DNA of 64,000 nucleotides from Bacteroidales bacterium UBA4788. Its GTDB lineage: Bacteria > Bacteroidota > Bacteroidia > Bacteroidales > VadinHA17. Every line of letters begins with the position of its first letter. Position 1 is the first letter of the stretch. A program made the position numbers and the translations under genes. The notes beneath the pieces are model-generated. The model searched no databases. It worked only from the letters and a program-made list of their open reading frames with translations, and was not told the origin of the DNA. The DNA lies in NCBI GenBank assembly GCA_002402965.1, contig DHGW01000070.1:20664-84663 (forward strand). The letters are read 5' to 3'. This document shows positions 43,253-51,775 of the stretch, piece after piece.

Positions 43253-43485
43253 AATGACAGTCCATAATATCAGGCCTTTACAAACTTACCCCTGCAATGT
43301 GGGTTAATGAAAAAGTTCTTCTTTCCATGATCCTGATATTACTGTTTATACTTACAAATCCCTAAATTGTAATCCATAGAATACCAGTATATTACAGCTT
43401 ATCAGGTGTCCAAAGTGATAATATTGAAAAGGGCACCGGATAAGCCACCAAGGCAGGTATATTGCGGTGATGAAACAGGGAAAAA
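43253..43485. other. Intergenic DNA between transposase remnant and tRNA terminator
   Basis: This is AT-rich sequence without a recognisable gene, and the right end of the former insertion element should lie here. I did not find a matching inverted repeat to fix that end. Confidence 0.5.
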
Positions 43486-43524
43486 GACAAAAAAAGAATC
43501 CTGTAAACTCATATTTTACAGGAT
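43486..43524 (-). terminator. Terminator of the tRNA-Ala transcript
   Basis: ATCCTGTAAA / TTTACAGGAT is a perfect 10-bp stem with a seven-base loop. On the minus strand it is followed by a run of seven T (A-run at about 43489-43495). It lies 36 bases after the tRNA. Confidence 0.85.
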
Positions 43525-43560
43525 CCAATCTTTATAACTCGTTGATAATCAATAAATTAG

Positions 43561-43634
43561 TGGAGATAAGGGGAATCGAACCCCTGACCTTGTGACTGCC
43601 AGTCACACGCTCTAGCCAACTGAGCTATATCCCC
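43561..43634 (-). tRNA. tRNA-Ala (anticodon GGC)
   Basis: The minus strand folds as a cloverleaf: acceptor GGGGATA / TATCTCC (one G-U), D arm GCTC...GAGC with AGTTGG in the loop, anticodon stem TGTGA / TCACA around CTGGCAG (anticodon GGC) and T arm AGGGG-TTCGATT-CCCCT. The discriminator is A and CCA is not encoded. Confidence 0.96.
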
Positions 43635-43690
43635 TCTCTTTAAGAACTCCCCCGCGGCAGGCATGAACCCTCCAAACGCCCGGAGCGGTG

Positions 43691-43698
43691 CAAATATA
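43691..43698 (-). promoter_or_regulatory. -7 element upstream of tRNA-Ala
   Basis: TATATTTG on the minus strand is a perfect TAnnTTTG match, 56 bases ahead of the mature tRNA. No TTTG lies at the ideal distance, so the -33 part is uncertain. Confidence 0.55.
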
Positions 43699-43753
43699 GA
43701 AATTTTTTCCAAATCACTTTATACCTTGCCGTCGGAGATGACAAACAATTTCG

Positions 43754-43761
43754 TAACTTTG
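43754..43761 (+). promoter_or_regulatory. -7 element upstream of the TonB-family gene
   Basis: TAACTTTG is a perfect -7 match, 22 bases ahead of the ATG. The nearest TTG upstream is further away than the usual 19-21 bases. Confidence 0.6.
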
Positions 43762-43783
43762 AGGTGCCTATAACAATATCATA

Positions 43784-44470
43784 ATGGAACCGAAGAAAAA
43801 CGAAAAGGCAAACCTCGAGAACAAAAAGTCATTGTTCATCCAGGCCGGTCTCATACTGGCACTCGCAGCCTGCATCCTGGCAATGGAGTGGACCAGCGGT
43901 CAGAAAAGAGAATCAGCCTTCGATGGCATGACCGAAGAAGCAATCGAGGAAGAACAGATTCCCGTAACCGAGGAGACACCACCGGAAGAAATGCCTCCAC
44001 CAGAAGTCACAGTAACTGACCTCTTCGAGATCGTTGAAGACGACGTTGTAATCGATAACGAAGTCAAATTCGAAGATGATGAGACATCAGAAGACAAAGT
44101 GGTGGAAATCTATGCCCCGGTACTACAGGCCGAAGAGGAAGAGGTGGAAGAGGAGATATTCGTGATCGTGGAGGATATGCCCAAATTCAGGGGCGGTGAT
44201 ATCAATACATTCCGCGACTGGGTCCAGAAACGCGTCCGCTACCCCGAACTGGCCTCCGAAAATGGCATCCAGGGAAGAGTGTTCATCACCTTCGTGGTTG
44301 AGACAAACGGCAACGTCAGCAACGTTACAATCACCCGCAGCGTAGACGCACTCCTCGATGAGGCAGCCAAAGAAGCTGTGGCAGCATCACCCAAATGGGA
44401 ACCAGGCATGCAACGCGGCCGCCCGGTGAGAGTCAGATACTCAATCCCAATCATCTTCCAGCTGCAATAA
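43784..44470 (+). CDS. TonB-family energy transducer
   Basis: This 228-residue protein has a short cytoplasmic N-terminus (MEPKKNEKANLENKKS) and one membrane anchor (LFIQAGLILALAACILAMEW). A long acidic and proline-rich periplasmic region follows (TEETPPEEMPPPEVTVTD, then many E/D/V). The C-terminal TonB domain covers about residues 145-228: MPKFRGGDINTFRDWVQKRVRYP, GIQGRVFITFVVETNGNVSNVTITRS, AVAASPKWEPGMQRGRPVRVRYSIPIIF. It transmits proton-motive force from ExbB/ExbD to outer-membrane transporters such as the SusC proteins here. No exbB/exbD is in the window. The strongly acidic linker, instead of the usual Pro-Lys one, is notable but seen in Bacteroidota. Confidence 0.92.
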   Translation: MEPKKNEKANLENKKSLFIQAGLILALAACILAMEWTSGQKRESAFDGMTEEAIEEEQIPVTEETPPEEMPPPEVTVTDLFEIVEDDVVIDNEVKFEDDETSEDKVVEIYAPVLQAEEEEVEEEIFVIVEDMPKFRGGDINTFRDWVQKRVRYPELASENGIQGRVFITFVVETNGNVSNVTITRSVDALLDEAAKEAVAASPKWEPGMQRGRPVRVRYSIPIIFQLQ

Positions 44471-44495
44471 AAAGAGAATTACCAGCGTTAATCAG

Positions 44496-44530
44496 AAACC
44501 CCGCCTTCAATCAGACAAGCGGGGTTTTTT
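44496..44530 (+). terminator. Terminator after the TonB-family gene
   Basis: AAACCCCGC / GCGGGGTTT stem with a 14-base loop and a T-run directly after. It separates the TonB gene from the lipoprotein gene that begins 12 bases later. Confidence 0.85.
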
Positions 44531-44542
44531 AAATACTGCACT

Positions 44543-45715
44543 ATGAAAAGGACTTTCGGAATCTTATTTCTTGCAGCGCTGCTCACCTCAGGCTGCGGAT
44601 CGTCAAAGAAACAGCTCGAGGTCGGCAATTACGATGCTGCCATCAACAAGGCTGTATCAGAACTCAGGAAAAACCCCGATGATGAGAAGGAGATTGCAAT
44701 CCTTGAGCGCGCCATGAACATCGCACTCGACCAGGACAACGAACGTATCCGCCTCCTGAAAATCGAAGGCAGGTCCAACGCCTGGGATGAAATCTACCTC
44801 ATCTACAAGAAGATGAGCGACCGCCAGTCGGCAGTCCGCACTGTGACCCCCATCCGTTACGAGGGCAGAACCATCGAATGGCCGTACGTAGATTACCTGC
44901 AGGAGATGGTGATCGCGAAAAAGAAGGCAGCTGACTTCTACTATGCACACGGACAGGAGCTGATGAAAAACAGCACCAAGGATTCATACCGCCAGGCTTA
45001 TGCTGAATTCGTCCGTGCAAGAGAATATGTCGGGGATTATCCGGGCATCGACCAGATGATGCAGGAGTCCAGATATCTGGGCATCAGCCGCGCTTACGTG
45101 ACTGTCAAAAATTACTCCGCCACCAAGTTTCCGGAGGATTTTGAAAAGGAACTCCTTGCCCTCGATCTTCCCAGGCTCAACAACGAGTGGGTGGAGTACC
45201 ATACCACAATGCCGGGCAATGATACCCAGATTGACTACCTCATCAGCATCAACCTTCGCACTGTGGCTGTCAGTCCCGACAAACAGTTCCAGCGCGACAC
45301 GCTGGTTAAGGCAACCGTCGAGGATGGGTTCGACTATGTCAAGGATGCCCGGGGCAATGTGCTCAAGGACTCACTGGGCAATGACGTGAAGGTCAAAAAA
45401 TACAGCAATCTCCAGTGTGCACTGATACAGACCTTCCAGGTGAAGGAATGCATTATCCAGGGTGATGTGGAGATGCAGGCGCTCTACCCTGAGCGCACAA
45501 TCAAGAAAGAGCCCATCGGCGCCACCTCCAATTTCGAACATGTCTCCGCGAGGGCCATTGGCGATGTAAACGCTCTCTCTGTCGAACAGAAAAAAATGCT
45601 GCAGTCAAGCATAGTCGAGTTCCCCATGGATTTCGAGATGATTATCATGTGTACCGAGAACCTGAAGAATGCCATCAGGGGCTTCATGGAGGCTAACAGG
45701 AGGTATATTAATTAG
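44543..45715 (+). CDS. Envelope lipoprotein with TPR-like N-terminal half
   Basis: This is a 390-residue lipoprotein: signal MKRTFGILFLAALLTSGC with lipid Cys18. The first part is helical and repeat-like (LEVGNYDAAINKAVSELRKNPDDEKEIAILERAMNIA), as in TPR scaffold proteins. The middle and C-terminal parts mix helices and strands (DTQIDYLISINLRTVAVSPD, VKKYSNLQCALIQTFQVKECIIQGDVEMQ). No catalytic motif or named domain is recognised. It begins right after the TonB-gene terminator, so it probably has its own promoter within the 70-base gap. It likely sits at the inner leaflet of the outer membrane. Confidence 0.78.
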   Translation: MKRTFGILFLAALLTSGCGSSKKQLEVGNYDAAINKAVSELRKNPDDEKEIAILERAMNIALDQDNERIRLLKIEGRSNAWDEIYLIYKKMSDRQSAVRTVTPIRYEGRTIEWPYVDYLQEMVIAKKKAADFYYAHGQELMKNSTKDSYRQAYAEFVRAREYVGDYPGIDQMMQESRYLGISRAYVTVKNYSATKFPEDFEKELLALDLPRLNNEWVEYHTTMPGNDTQIDYLISINLRTVAVSPDKQFQRDTLVKATVEDGFDYVKDARGNVLKDSLGNDVKVKKYSNLQCALIQTFQVKECIIQGDVEMQALYPERTIKKEPIGATSNFEHVSARAIGDVNALSVEQKKMLQSSIVEFPMDFEMIIMCTENLKNAIRGFMEANRRYIN

Positions 45716-45824
45716 TTTGTATTACTTTTGATCCCCGCCCCACATGAAAGAGAGGGGGCATGCCCCGGAGCAAACCGGAGTGCATGGCCTCACAGTGAAT
45801 GAGGGGAACGGTACAGACTGATTA

Positions 45825-47024
45825 ATATTTAAAACAATAGAAAAAGCAATACTTGTAGGGGTAATCACCCCGGAGATAAATGAGGTCAGAGCCCGCGACT
45901 ACCTTGATGAGCTCGCATTCCTTGCCGAGACGGCAGGAGCTGAGCCTGTGAAGTCATTCCTACAGCGCGTTGACCATACCAATCCCCGTACCTTTGTCAA
46001 CCGGGGCAAGACAGAGGAAATCGCCGCCTTCGTGGCGGCCAATGAGATCACCCTGGCCATCTTCGACGATGAGCTTACTCCCAGCCAGATGCGCAACATC
46101 GAGAAGGAGCTCAACTGCCGCATCATTGACCGTACCAACCTCATCCTCGACATTTTTGCCAGTCGCGCCCGCACATCACACGCCCGTACCCAGGTGGAGC
46201 TGGCACAGTACCAGTACCTCCTCCCGAGGCTCACCGGCATGTGGACACACCTTGAGAGACAGCGCGGAGGTATAGGCCTTCGCGGCCCAGGCGAGACAGA
46301 GATTGAGACCGACCGCCGTATCATCCGTGAAAAAATCACCCGCCTGAAGGAGCAGCTCAAGAAGATAGACACCCAGATGAGCACCCGCCGCAAGGGGAGG
46401 GAAAGGATGGTGCGTGTGGCACTCGTGGGTTATACCAACGTTGGCAAGTCGACCCTCATGAACCAGATCAGCAAGACTGATCTTTTCGCAGAGAACAAGC
46501 TGTTTGCCACCCTTGACACCACAGTAAGGAAGGTTGTTCTGGGCAACCTGCCATTCCTCCTTTCTGACACCGTGGGGTTCATCCGCAAACTGCCACATGA
46601 CCTGGTGGAATCGTTCAAATCGACCCTCGACGAGGTCCGTGAGGCAGACCTGCTGCTGCATGTCATTGACATCTCCCATTCCGGCTTTGAGGAGCAGTTA
46701 GAGGTGGTCAATGCCACACTGAAAGAGCTGGGGTCAATCAACAAGCCGACGATACTCGTATTCAACAAGACCGATCTTTTCTCCTTCACCAGCAAGGATG
46801 AGGATGACCTGACGCCGGTGCAGCGCGAGAACCTTTCACTGGATGATCTTCGCAGGACCTGGATGGCCAGGGCAGGCGACCAGCGCACCGTCTTCATCTC
46901 GGCAAAGAAGCGTGATAACTTTGAAGAGCTGAGGAGGATGTTGTACGAGGAGGTAAGGAAGATTCACGTGACGCGCTATCCCTACAACGAATTCCTTTAC
47001 GAGGCTGAAGGACCTGTTATTTAA
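45825..47024 (+). CDS. hflX: GTPase HflX, non-canonical (AUA) or missing start codon
   Basis: HflX is a ribosome-associated GTPase that splits stalled ribosomes. The conserved N-terminal domain begins KAILVGVITPEINEVRARDYLDELAFLAETAGA, upstream of the first usable GTG at 45948. The frame is open back to a TGA at 45819 but contains no ATG, GTG or TTG; the best-placed codon is ATA at 45825, giving a 399-residue protein of normal length. The middle has GRGK-type NRGKTEEI and the GLRGPGETEIETDRR hinge. The G domain has GYTNVGKSTLMN, TLDTTVRK, SDTVGFIRKLP and FNKTD. The 3' end overlaps the convergent asd gene by eight bases. Confidence 0.9.
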   Translation: MFKTIEKAILVGVITPEINEVRARDYLDELAFLAETAGAEPVKSFLQRVDHTNPRTFVNRGKTEEIAAFVAANEITLAIFDDELTPSQMRNIEKELNCRIIDRTNLILDIFASRARTSHARTQVELAQYQYLLPRLTGMWTHLERQRGGIGLRGPGETEIETDRRIIREKITRLKEQLKKIDTQMSTRRKGRERMVRVALVGYTNVGKSTLMNQISKTDLFAENKLFATLDTTVRKVVLGNLPFLLSDTVGFIRKLPHDLVESFKSTLDEVREADLLLHVIDISHSGFEEQLEVVNATLKELGSINKPTILVFNKTDLFSFTSKDEDDLTPVQRENLSLDDLRRTWMARAGDQRTVFISAKKRDNFEELRRMLYEEVRKIHVTRYPYNEFLYEAEGPVI

Positions 47025-48009
47025 GCAGGCCTGACGAGATCATGTATTCAGCTATCTGCACCGCGTTGGTGGCAGCTCCCTTGCGTATGTTATCGGCTAC
47101 AACCCACAGGTTAAGCGTTTTCTCCTGTGAGAAATCGCGGCGCAGCCGTCCCACGAATACCTCGTCCCGGTCATGTGCTATAAGCGGCATTGGGTATTTC
47201 TTTTCAGAGGGATCATCATAGAGAATCACACCGGGTGTGTCTGCAAGGATAGCCCTTACCCTGTCGAGATCAAACTCATGCAGAAACTCAATGTTCACTG
47301 ATTCGGAGTGTCCTCCTTTCACCGGGACCCTGACAGCGGTTGCTGTCACCCGGATCTTCTCATCGCCAAGTATCTTGTGTGTCTCATTCACCAGCTTCAT
47401 CTCCTCCTTCGTGTAACCGTTATCGAGGAAGACGTCGCACTGCGGGATGCAGTTAAGGTCGATGGGGAAGGGGTATGCCATCTCGCCGCCCAGTCCGCGC
47501 CGTTCGTTATCAAGCTGTGTCACAGCCTTTACCCCGGTGCCGGTGACGGACTGATAGGTGGATATGACGAGCCGTTTTATCCCGTACTCCCTGTGCAGAG
47601 GTGCAACGGCCATGAGCATCTGTATTGTGGAGCAGTTTGGGTTGGCGATGATATGGGTATCAGCTGTGATTGTTGAGGCGTTGATCTCGGGCACCACCAG
47701 GGGTATCCCCTTTTCCATTCTCCATGCCGAAGAGTTGTCAATGACAACAGTGCCGTTCTCGGCGAAGACGGGAGCCCACTCTATTGAGACGCCTGATCCG
47801 GCAGAGAAGAGTGCAACGTCAGGCGCGCCCTCAACAGCTTCCATCACGCTTACCACCTTCACCGGCTTGCCCCTGAAGACCACCTCCCTGCCCGCGGAAC
47901 GCTCCGAGGCTGCCGGGAAGAGCCTGTCAACCGGGAACTGTCTTTCTTCAAGAACCTTCAGCATCATCCTGCCCACCATCCCCGTGGCACCCACAACTGC
48001 AACTTTCAT
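47017..48009 (-). CDS. asd: Aspartate-semialdehyde dehydrogenase
   Basis: This enzyme makes aspartate semialdehyde from aspartyl phosphate with NADPH, the branch point to lysine, diaminopimelate, threonine and methionine. The ATG at 48009 starts exactly at the Rossmann motif KVAVVGATGMVGRMML and gives 330 residues; an upstream ATG adds an unlikely 18 residues. DNSSAWR, ANPNCSTIQ (catalytic Cys about 127), TYQSVTGTG and KGGHSESV (catalytic His) are all present. An upstream TAAATTTG on the minus strand (48068-48061) is a perfect -7 element. It lies in the divergent gap shared with the secreted lamin-tail protein gene. Confidence 0.97.
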   Translation of the reverse strand: MKVAVVGATGMVGRMMLKVLEERQFPVDRLFPAASERSAGREVVFRGKPVKVVSVMEAVEGAPDVALFSAGSGVSIEWAPVFAENGTVVIDNSSAWRMEKGIPLVVPEINASTITADTHIIANPNCSTIQMLMAVAPLHREYGIKRLVISTYQSVTGTGVKAVTQLDNERRGLGGEMAYPFPIDLNCIPQCDVFLDNGYTKEEMKLVNETHKILGDEKIRVTATAVRVPVKGGHSESVNIEFLHEFDLDRVRAILADTPGVILYDDPSEKKYPMPLIAHDRDEVFVGRLRRDFSQEKTLNLWVVADNIRKGAATNAVQIAEYMISSGLLK

Positions 48010-48089
48010 TTCTTTCTTGTTTAAAAAAATTATCCGAACTTTATAAAGAGAAAAGTGCGACAAATTTAATCCTTTTTTAGTCCCGCTGC

Positions 48090-49790
48090 ATGAAAAAGAT
48101 TATACTGTTGCCGTTACTATCATTGTATCTGTCTGTTACGGCACAGACAGGTGGCAACGCCTCTGCCTGCCCGGCCACAGGTGACGTTGTCATAACCGAG
48201 ATAATGGCCGATCCCACTCCCTCCAGGGGCCTGCCTGAGCGTGAGTACCTCGAGATAACCAACCGGACTGCCGACAGCCTGATGACAGGTGGCATCATGC
48301 TAATAGCAGGTCCTGATACGGCGTACCTGTCTACGGGATGGATTGAACCCGGCGGGAGGATAATACTCTGTTCCACCGGCAGCAGGAGCGATCTGCTTCC
48401 TTACGGACAGGTGATGGCTGTGAAATCATTTCCATCGCTGAATGATGCCGGTGAGCTGATTGCCCTGCGTGATCCCGGAGGGAGACTGATCCATGCCGTC
48501 AGTTACGGCCCGGAGTTTCTGGGCGACGGTCCGCGTTCCGGCGGCGGGTGGTCTGCCGAGCTCACCGACCTGAACAACCCGTTCAATGAACCGTATGCCT
48601 GGAACCCTTCGGTTGATCCCTCAGGCGGAACCCCGGGAAGGACAAATTCAACTGTCAACAGCGTTCCCGATGCCAGGTGTCCGCGAGTAATTGCCGTATG
48701 GCCAGCGGCGCCGGATACCGTTGCCGTACTATTTGACGAGACAGTCATGCTTGCCGGCACCGACACCTGGCTGGCTGACGGCCGGGCAACACTGCCAGCC
48801 GTCCCGGGTGATCATGCTGACCGTACGGCAATGATACCGCTGGGAGAGAAGCTTACCCCCGGTGCGATTATTACCCTTAGCATTCCTTCACAGGTCATCG
48901 ATTTTGCAGGCAACGCTCCCTGCCTCACCCAGCTTAGGACCGGCCTGCCATCCGATCCCTTGCCCGGAGAGATTCTCTTCAACGAGCTGATGCCTGACCC
49001 GGCAGATGAGTGCAGTGAGTACCTGGAGCTTTACAATAATTCGGGAAAGGTAATAGATCTCTCCCGGCTGTATCTTGCAGGCGGCAGCAAGGCAGCCGCA
49101 ATGGCAATCACCGGAAATCACCGTCAGCTCCTTCCGGGCGGCTTCATTGCCCTAACCTCCGGCAGAGAGGAGTTTATTGTAATATACCCCTGCGCCGATG
49201 GTGAAGGGGTTTACAGGTCTGACCGCCTCCCGGCTATGCCGGACGATGAAGGGACTCTCATCCTTTATGATAAAAGTCTTGACATCATTGACAGGGTTGA
49301 TTACAGTTCATCCATGCACATGTTGTTCCTCCAGGGCACCAGCGGGGTGGCCCTGGAGAAGGTGTCGCCTTCAATGGCATCAGATGTGGCAGGAAACTGG
49401 CACTCGGCCCTGGAGTTCTGCAACTGGGGAACCCCGGGCGCCACCAACTCGGTAAGGATTGAGGAGACAGAAGAGGCTGACGGGATGACGCTCTCAGCTT
49501 CCAGGGTCTCACCAGATGGCGACGGTTTCGAGGACCTGGTCTCGATAGGTGTTTTCCCCGGAGGGGATGAGAATGTAATCACGGTGACTGTCTTCAATGA
49601 CCGCGGTTATCCTGTCAGGCGGCTGGCAGAAAAGGTGGCTGCCGGAGCAGGCACACGGTTCATATGGGACGGGCTCTCTGATAGCGGTGCGCGACTTCCT
49701 GCAGGTCTGTACCTGGTAATTGCGGAGTCATACAACACCGCAGGATCCGCCCGGCGCTGGAAGGAGGTTTGTGCCTTGCTATACCGGTGA
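48090..49790 (+). CDS. Secreted protein with two lamin-tail domains and a FlgD-like end
   Basis: This 566-residue protein has the signal peptide MKKIILLPLLSLYLSVTA. The first lamin-tail domain follows (DVVITEIMADPTPSRGLPEREYLEITNRT), then an Ig-like segment (CPRVIAVWPAAPDTVAVLFDETV) and a second lamin-tail domain (GEILFNELMPDPADECSEYLELYNNSG). The end, SPDGDGFEDLVSIGVF, VFNDRGYPVRRL, WDGLSDSGARLPAGLYLVIAE, is the FlgD/gliding-type beta-sandwich found at the C-terminus of many T9SS-exported proteins. A surface or extracellular role is likely. It lacks the canonical type A YPNP motif, so export by T9SS is inferred only. Confidence 0.87.
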   Translation: MKKIILLPLLSLYLSVTAQTGGNASACPATGDVVITEIMADPTPSRGLPEREYLEITNRTADSLMTGGIMLIAGPDTAYLSTGWIEPGGRIILCSTGSRSDLLPYGQVMAVKSFPSLNDAGELIALRDPGGRLIHAVSYGPEFLGDGPRSGGGWSAELTDLNNPFNEPYAWNPSVDPSGGTPGRTNSTVNSVPDARCPRVIAVWPAAPDTVAVLFDETVMLAGTDTWLADGRATLPAVPGDHADRTAMIPLGEKLTPGAIITLSIPSQVIDFAGNAPCLTQLRTGLPSDPLPGEILFNELMPDPADECSEYLELYNNSGKVIDLSRLYLAGGSKAAAMAITGNHRQLLPGGFIALTSGREEFIVIYPCADGEGVYRSDRLPAMPDDEGTLILYDKSLDIIDRVDYSSSMHMLFLQGTSGVALEKVSPSMASDVAGNWHSALEFCNWGTPGATNSVRIEETEEADGMTLSASRVSPDGDGFEDLVSIGVFPGGDENVITVTVFNDRGYPVRRLAEKVAAGAGTRFIWDGLSDSGARLPAGLYLVIAESYNTAGSARRWKEVCALLYR

Positions 49791-49928
49791 GGTTCCGCGG
49801 CACGACTGACATGAATGCATGAAAGAAATGAGATACGGTGTAAGAAAAATCCCGGGAACTCAGGGAGTCCTGGTGCCTCGAAGAGCAGGGCTCTCAGAGA
49901 GGTTCGGCGTCAGAGAGACTCTGAGCTG

Positions 49929-50738
49929 TCAGAGAGCTGCGATGAGCTCCTTCATGATCCTCGTCATCTTCTCTTCGCTGTGCTCAGCAGCCTGCTGCAC
50001 TGATTCATGCGTGGTATACTCAATCTTGCCATCCACGCCAAGGTCGGTGATGATGCTGACGGCAAAAACCGGGATGTTCATATGCCTGGCGGTAATCACC
50101 TCAGGCACCGTAGACATTCCCACTGCATCCGCACCGATGATACGGAAGAACCTGTACTCGGCCGGGGTCTCGAAGGTGGGACCGGTTGTGGAGAGATAAA
50201 TACCTTTTTTTACAGGTATGCCAAGTCCGGCGGCAATCGCCTTCGCCTTTTCAATAAGCTTTTTGTCATAGGGTTCGCTCATGTCGGGGAAGCGAGGTCC
50301 GATACGGTCGTCGTTGGGCCCGATCAGAGGATTTGCCACCAGGCAGATATGGTCTTCGATGAGCATAATGTCACCAATCCTGAAGTCAGGGTTGACTCCT
50401 CCTGCTGCGTTTGAGAGGAACAGTGCCCTGATGCCCAGTTCCTTCATGACCCTGATGGGGAAGGTGACCTGTTCCGAACCGTATCCCTCGTAATAGTGGA
50501 AACGGCCCTTCATGGCAACCACTTTCCTGCCTCCGAAATCTCCGTAAATGAGTTTTCCGGCATGGCCCTGAACCGTTGATAAAGGAAAGTCAGGTATATC
50601 CTTGTAGGGGATTTCAACCTGTATATCAATCTCTGCGGTAAGGCCGCCCAGTCCCGTTCCCAGAACAATACCTGCCTCTGGGTCCTTGAATCCCATCGAG
50701 GAGAGAAAGTCAGCAGTCCTGATGATATTTTCCAGCAT
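49929..50738 (-). CDS. Purine nucleoside phosphorylase
   Basis: This 269-residue enzyme splits inosine and guanosine with phosphate to give base and ribose-1-phosphate in purine salvage. It belongs to the trimeric PNP/MTAP family: GIVLGTGLGGL (phosphate loop), QGHAGKLIYG, MKGRFHYYEGY, LSNAAGGVNPDF, YLSTTGPTFETPAEYRF (base site Glu) and GADAVGMSTVPEVITARHM, then ITDLGVDG. Its 5' end overlaps the end of lpxK by 29 bases, and sppA, lpxK and this gene form one minus-strand unit with no obvious common pathway. Length and motifs are entirely regular. Confidence 0.95.
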   Translation of the reverse strand: MLENIIRTADFLSSMGFKDPEAGIVLGTGLGGLTAEIDIQVEIPYKDIPDFPLSTVQGHAGKLIYGDFGGRKVVAMKGRFHYYEGYGSEQVTFPIRVMKELGIRALFLSNAAGGVNPDFRIGDIMLIEDHICLVANPLIGPNDDRIGPRFPDMSEPYDKKLIEKAKAIAAGLGIPVKKGIYLSTTGPTFETPAEYRFFRIIGADAVGMSTVPEVITARHMNIPVFAVSIITDLGVDGKIEYTTHESVQQAAEHSEEKMTRIMKELIAAL

Positions 50739-51774
50739 ATGAATGTAATTTAATTAAGAATTCCTTCTCATTTTCAATGAATTGCACACTGACAGGCAGT
50801 ACACAAAGGGCCTCTCGGACGTGAGATGCAATATTAGCGATTTCTTTCAACCTGACGCCATCCTTGGATGTTGTGACGATTAATTTGTCGTTACCGATCA
50901 TTGAATCGAAAGCTGCTGTAATCCTCTGTAAGTCGGTTTCGGTGAAGCTATGGTGATCCGGGAAGGAGACGTGGCTGACTCTTCCGGCAATGCTTTCCAG
51001 GTAGTTTGCCATTGGTTCCGGATTGGCTATACCCGTTACCAGCAGGAGGGATGTGCCGGGGGTGATCTCCCGGACCGTGTTGCTAAACAGGTGACGCAAC
51101 CGTCCGTAGGTGAGGGTGGTAAAGAAGATAGGCTCTCCGGCGCCGGCAGCTGTAAGTTCTTTCCTGACCTCTTCCATCTCAGGCCGGGAGATCTGCTGAG
51201 GGGCTTTTGTAACGATTATTATATCAGCCCTTTTCATTGCTCTCTTCTGCTCGCGGAGCATTCCGAGAGGCAGCAGACGGTCGCGCGTCATCAGCCTGTT
51301 CCAGTCGGTCAGGAGGATGTTCATCCCGGCCTTTACCGCCCTGTGCTGGAATCCGTCGTCGAGTATCACCACCCCGGCAAGAGGATCTGTCCTGATTATT
51401 TCTTTTATGCCGTTCACCCTGTCGCGGTCCACGAACACACCTGCTTCCGGCAGACACTGTGCCAAAAGCAGCGGCTCATCGCCGGCGTCAGCTGTAGTGC
51501 TGACAGGTGTCACCTGCCTGAAGCCGCGGCTTTTTCTCAGGTATCCCCGGCTTAAGACAACAACGCGGGTGAGTGCTGACAGCTTTTCAGCAAGGTAAAT
51601 CACATGCGGCGTTTTGCCCGTGCCTCCCGCCGTGATGTTCCCGACGCATATCACGGGCACACCGAATGAATGGCTCCGGAATATCCCCAGGTCATAAAAC
51701 AGGTTTCTCACAGCCACGGCTAGTCCGTAGGGCTGGGAGGCAGACCACAGGAGGAGTTTCACCGGTCGGATCAT
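50710..51774 (-). CDS. lpxK: Tetraacyldisaccharide 4'-kinase
   Basis: LpxK phosphorylates the lipid A disaccharide precursor at the 4' position at the inner membrane. The 354-residue protein begins with an amphipathic membrane-associating helix region (PVKLLLWSASQPYGLAVAVRNLFYD). The P-loop is VGNITAGGTGKTP, then LSRGYLRKSRGF and ILDDGFQHRAVKAGMNILL, the catalytic DDGFQH region. DHHSFTETDL and the C-terminal TTSKDGVRLKE are also typical. A single base separates it from sppA upstream, and its end overlaps the phosphorylase gene. It indicates a Gram-negative envelope with lipid A. Confidence 0.96.
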   Translation of the reverse strand: MIRPVKLLLWSASQPYGLAVAVRNLFYDLGIFRSHSFGVPVICVGNITAGGTGKTPHVIYLAEKLSALTRVVVLSRGYLRKSRGFRQVTPVSTTADAGDEPLLLAQCLPEAGVFVDRDRVNGIKEIIRTDPLAGVVILDDGFQHRAVKAGMNILLTDWNRLMTRDRLLPLGMLREQKRAMKRADIIIVTKAPQQISRPEMEEVRKELTAAGAGEPIFFTTLTYGRLRHLFSNTVREITPGTSLLLVTGIANPEPMANYLESIAGRVSHVSFPDHHSFTETDLQRITAAFDSMIGNDKLIVTTSKDGVRLKEIANIASHVREALCVLPVSVQFIENEKEFLIKLHSYAGKYHQDC

Positions 51775-51775
51775 C

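Noticed and set aside
45948..47024. hflX taken as starting at the GTG at 45948
   Set aside because: This would cut off the conserved N-terminal domain that is plainly encoded in frame upstream.
49893..49936. Three copies of TCAGAGAG near the end of the phosphorylase gene
   Set aside because: Short, irregular spacing (16 and 19 bases) and partly coding; probably local low complexity rather than a binding-site array.
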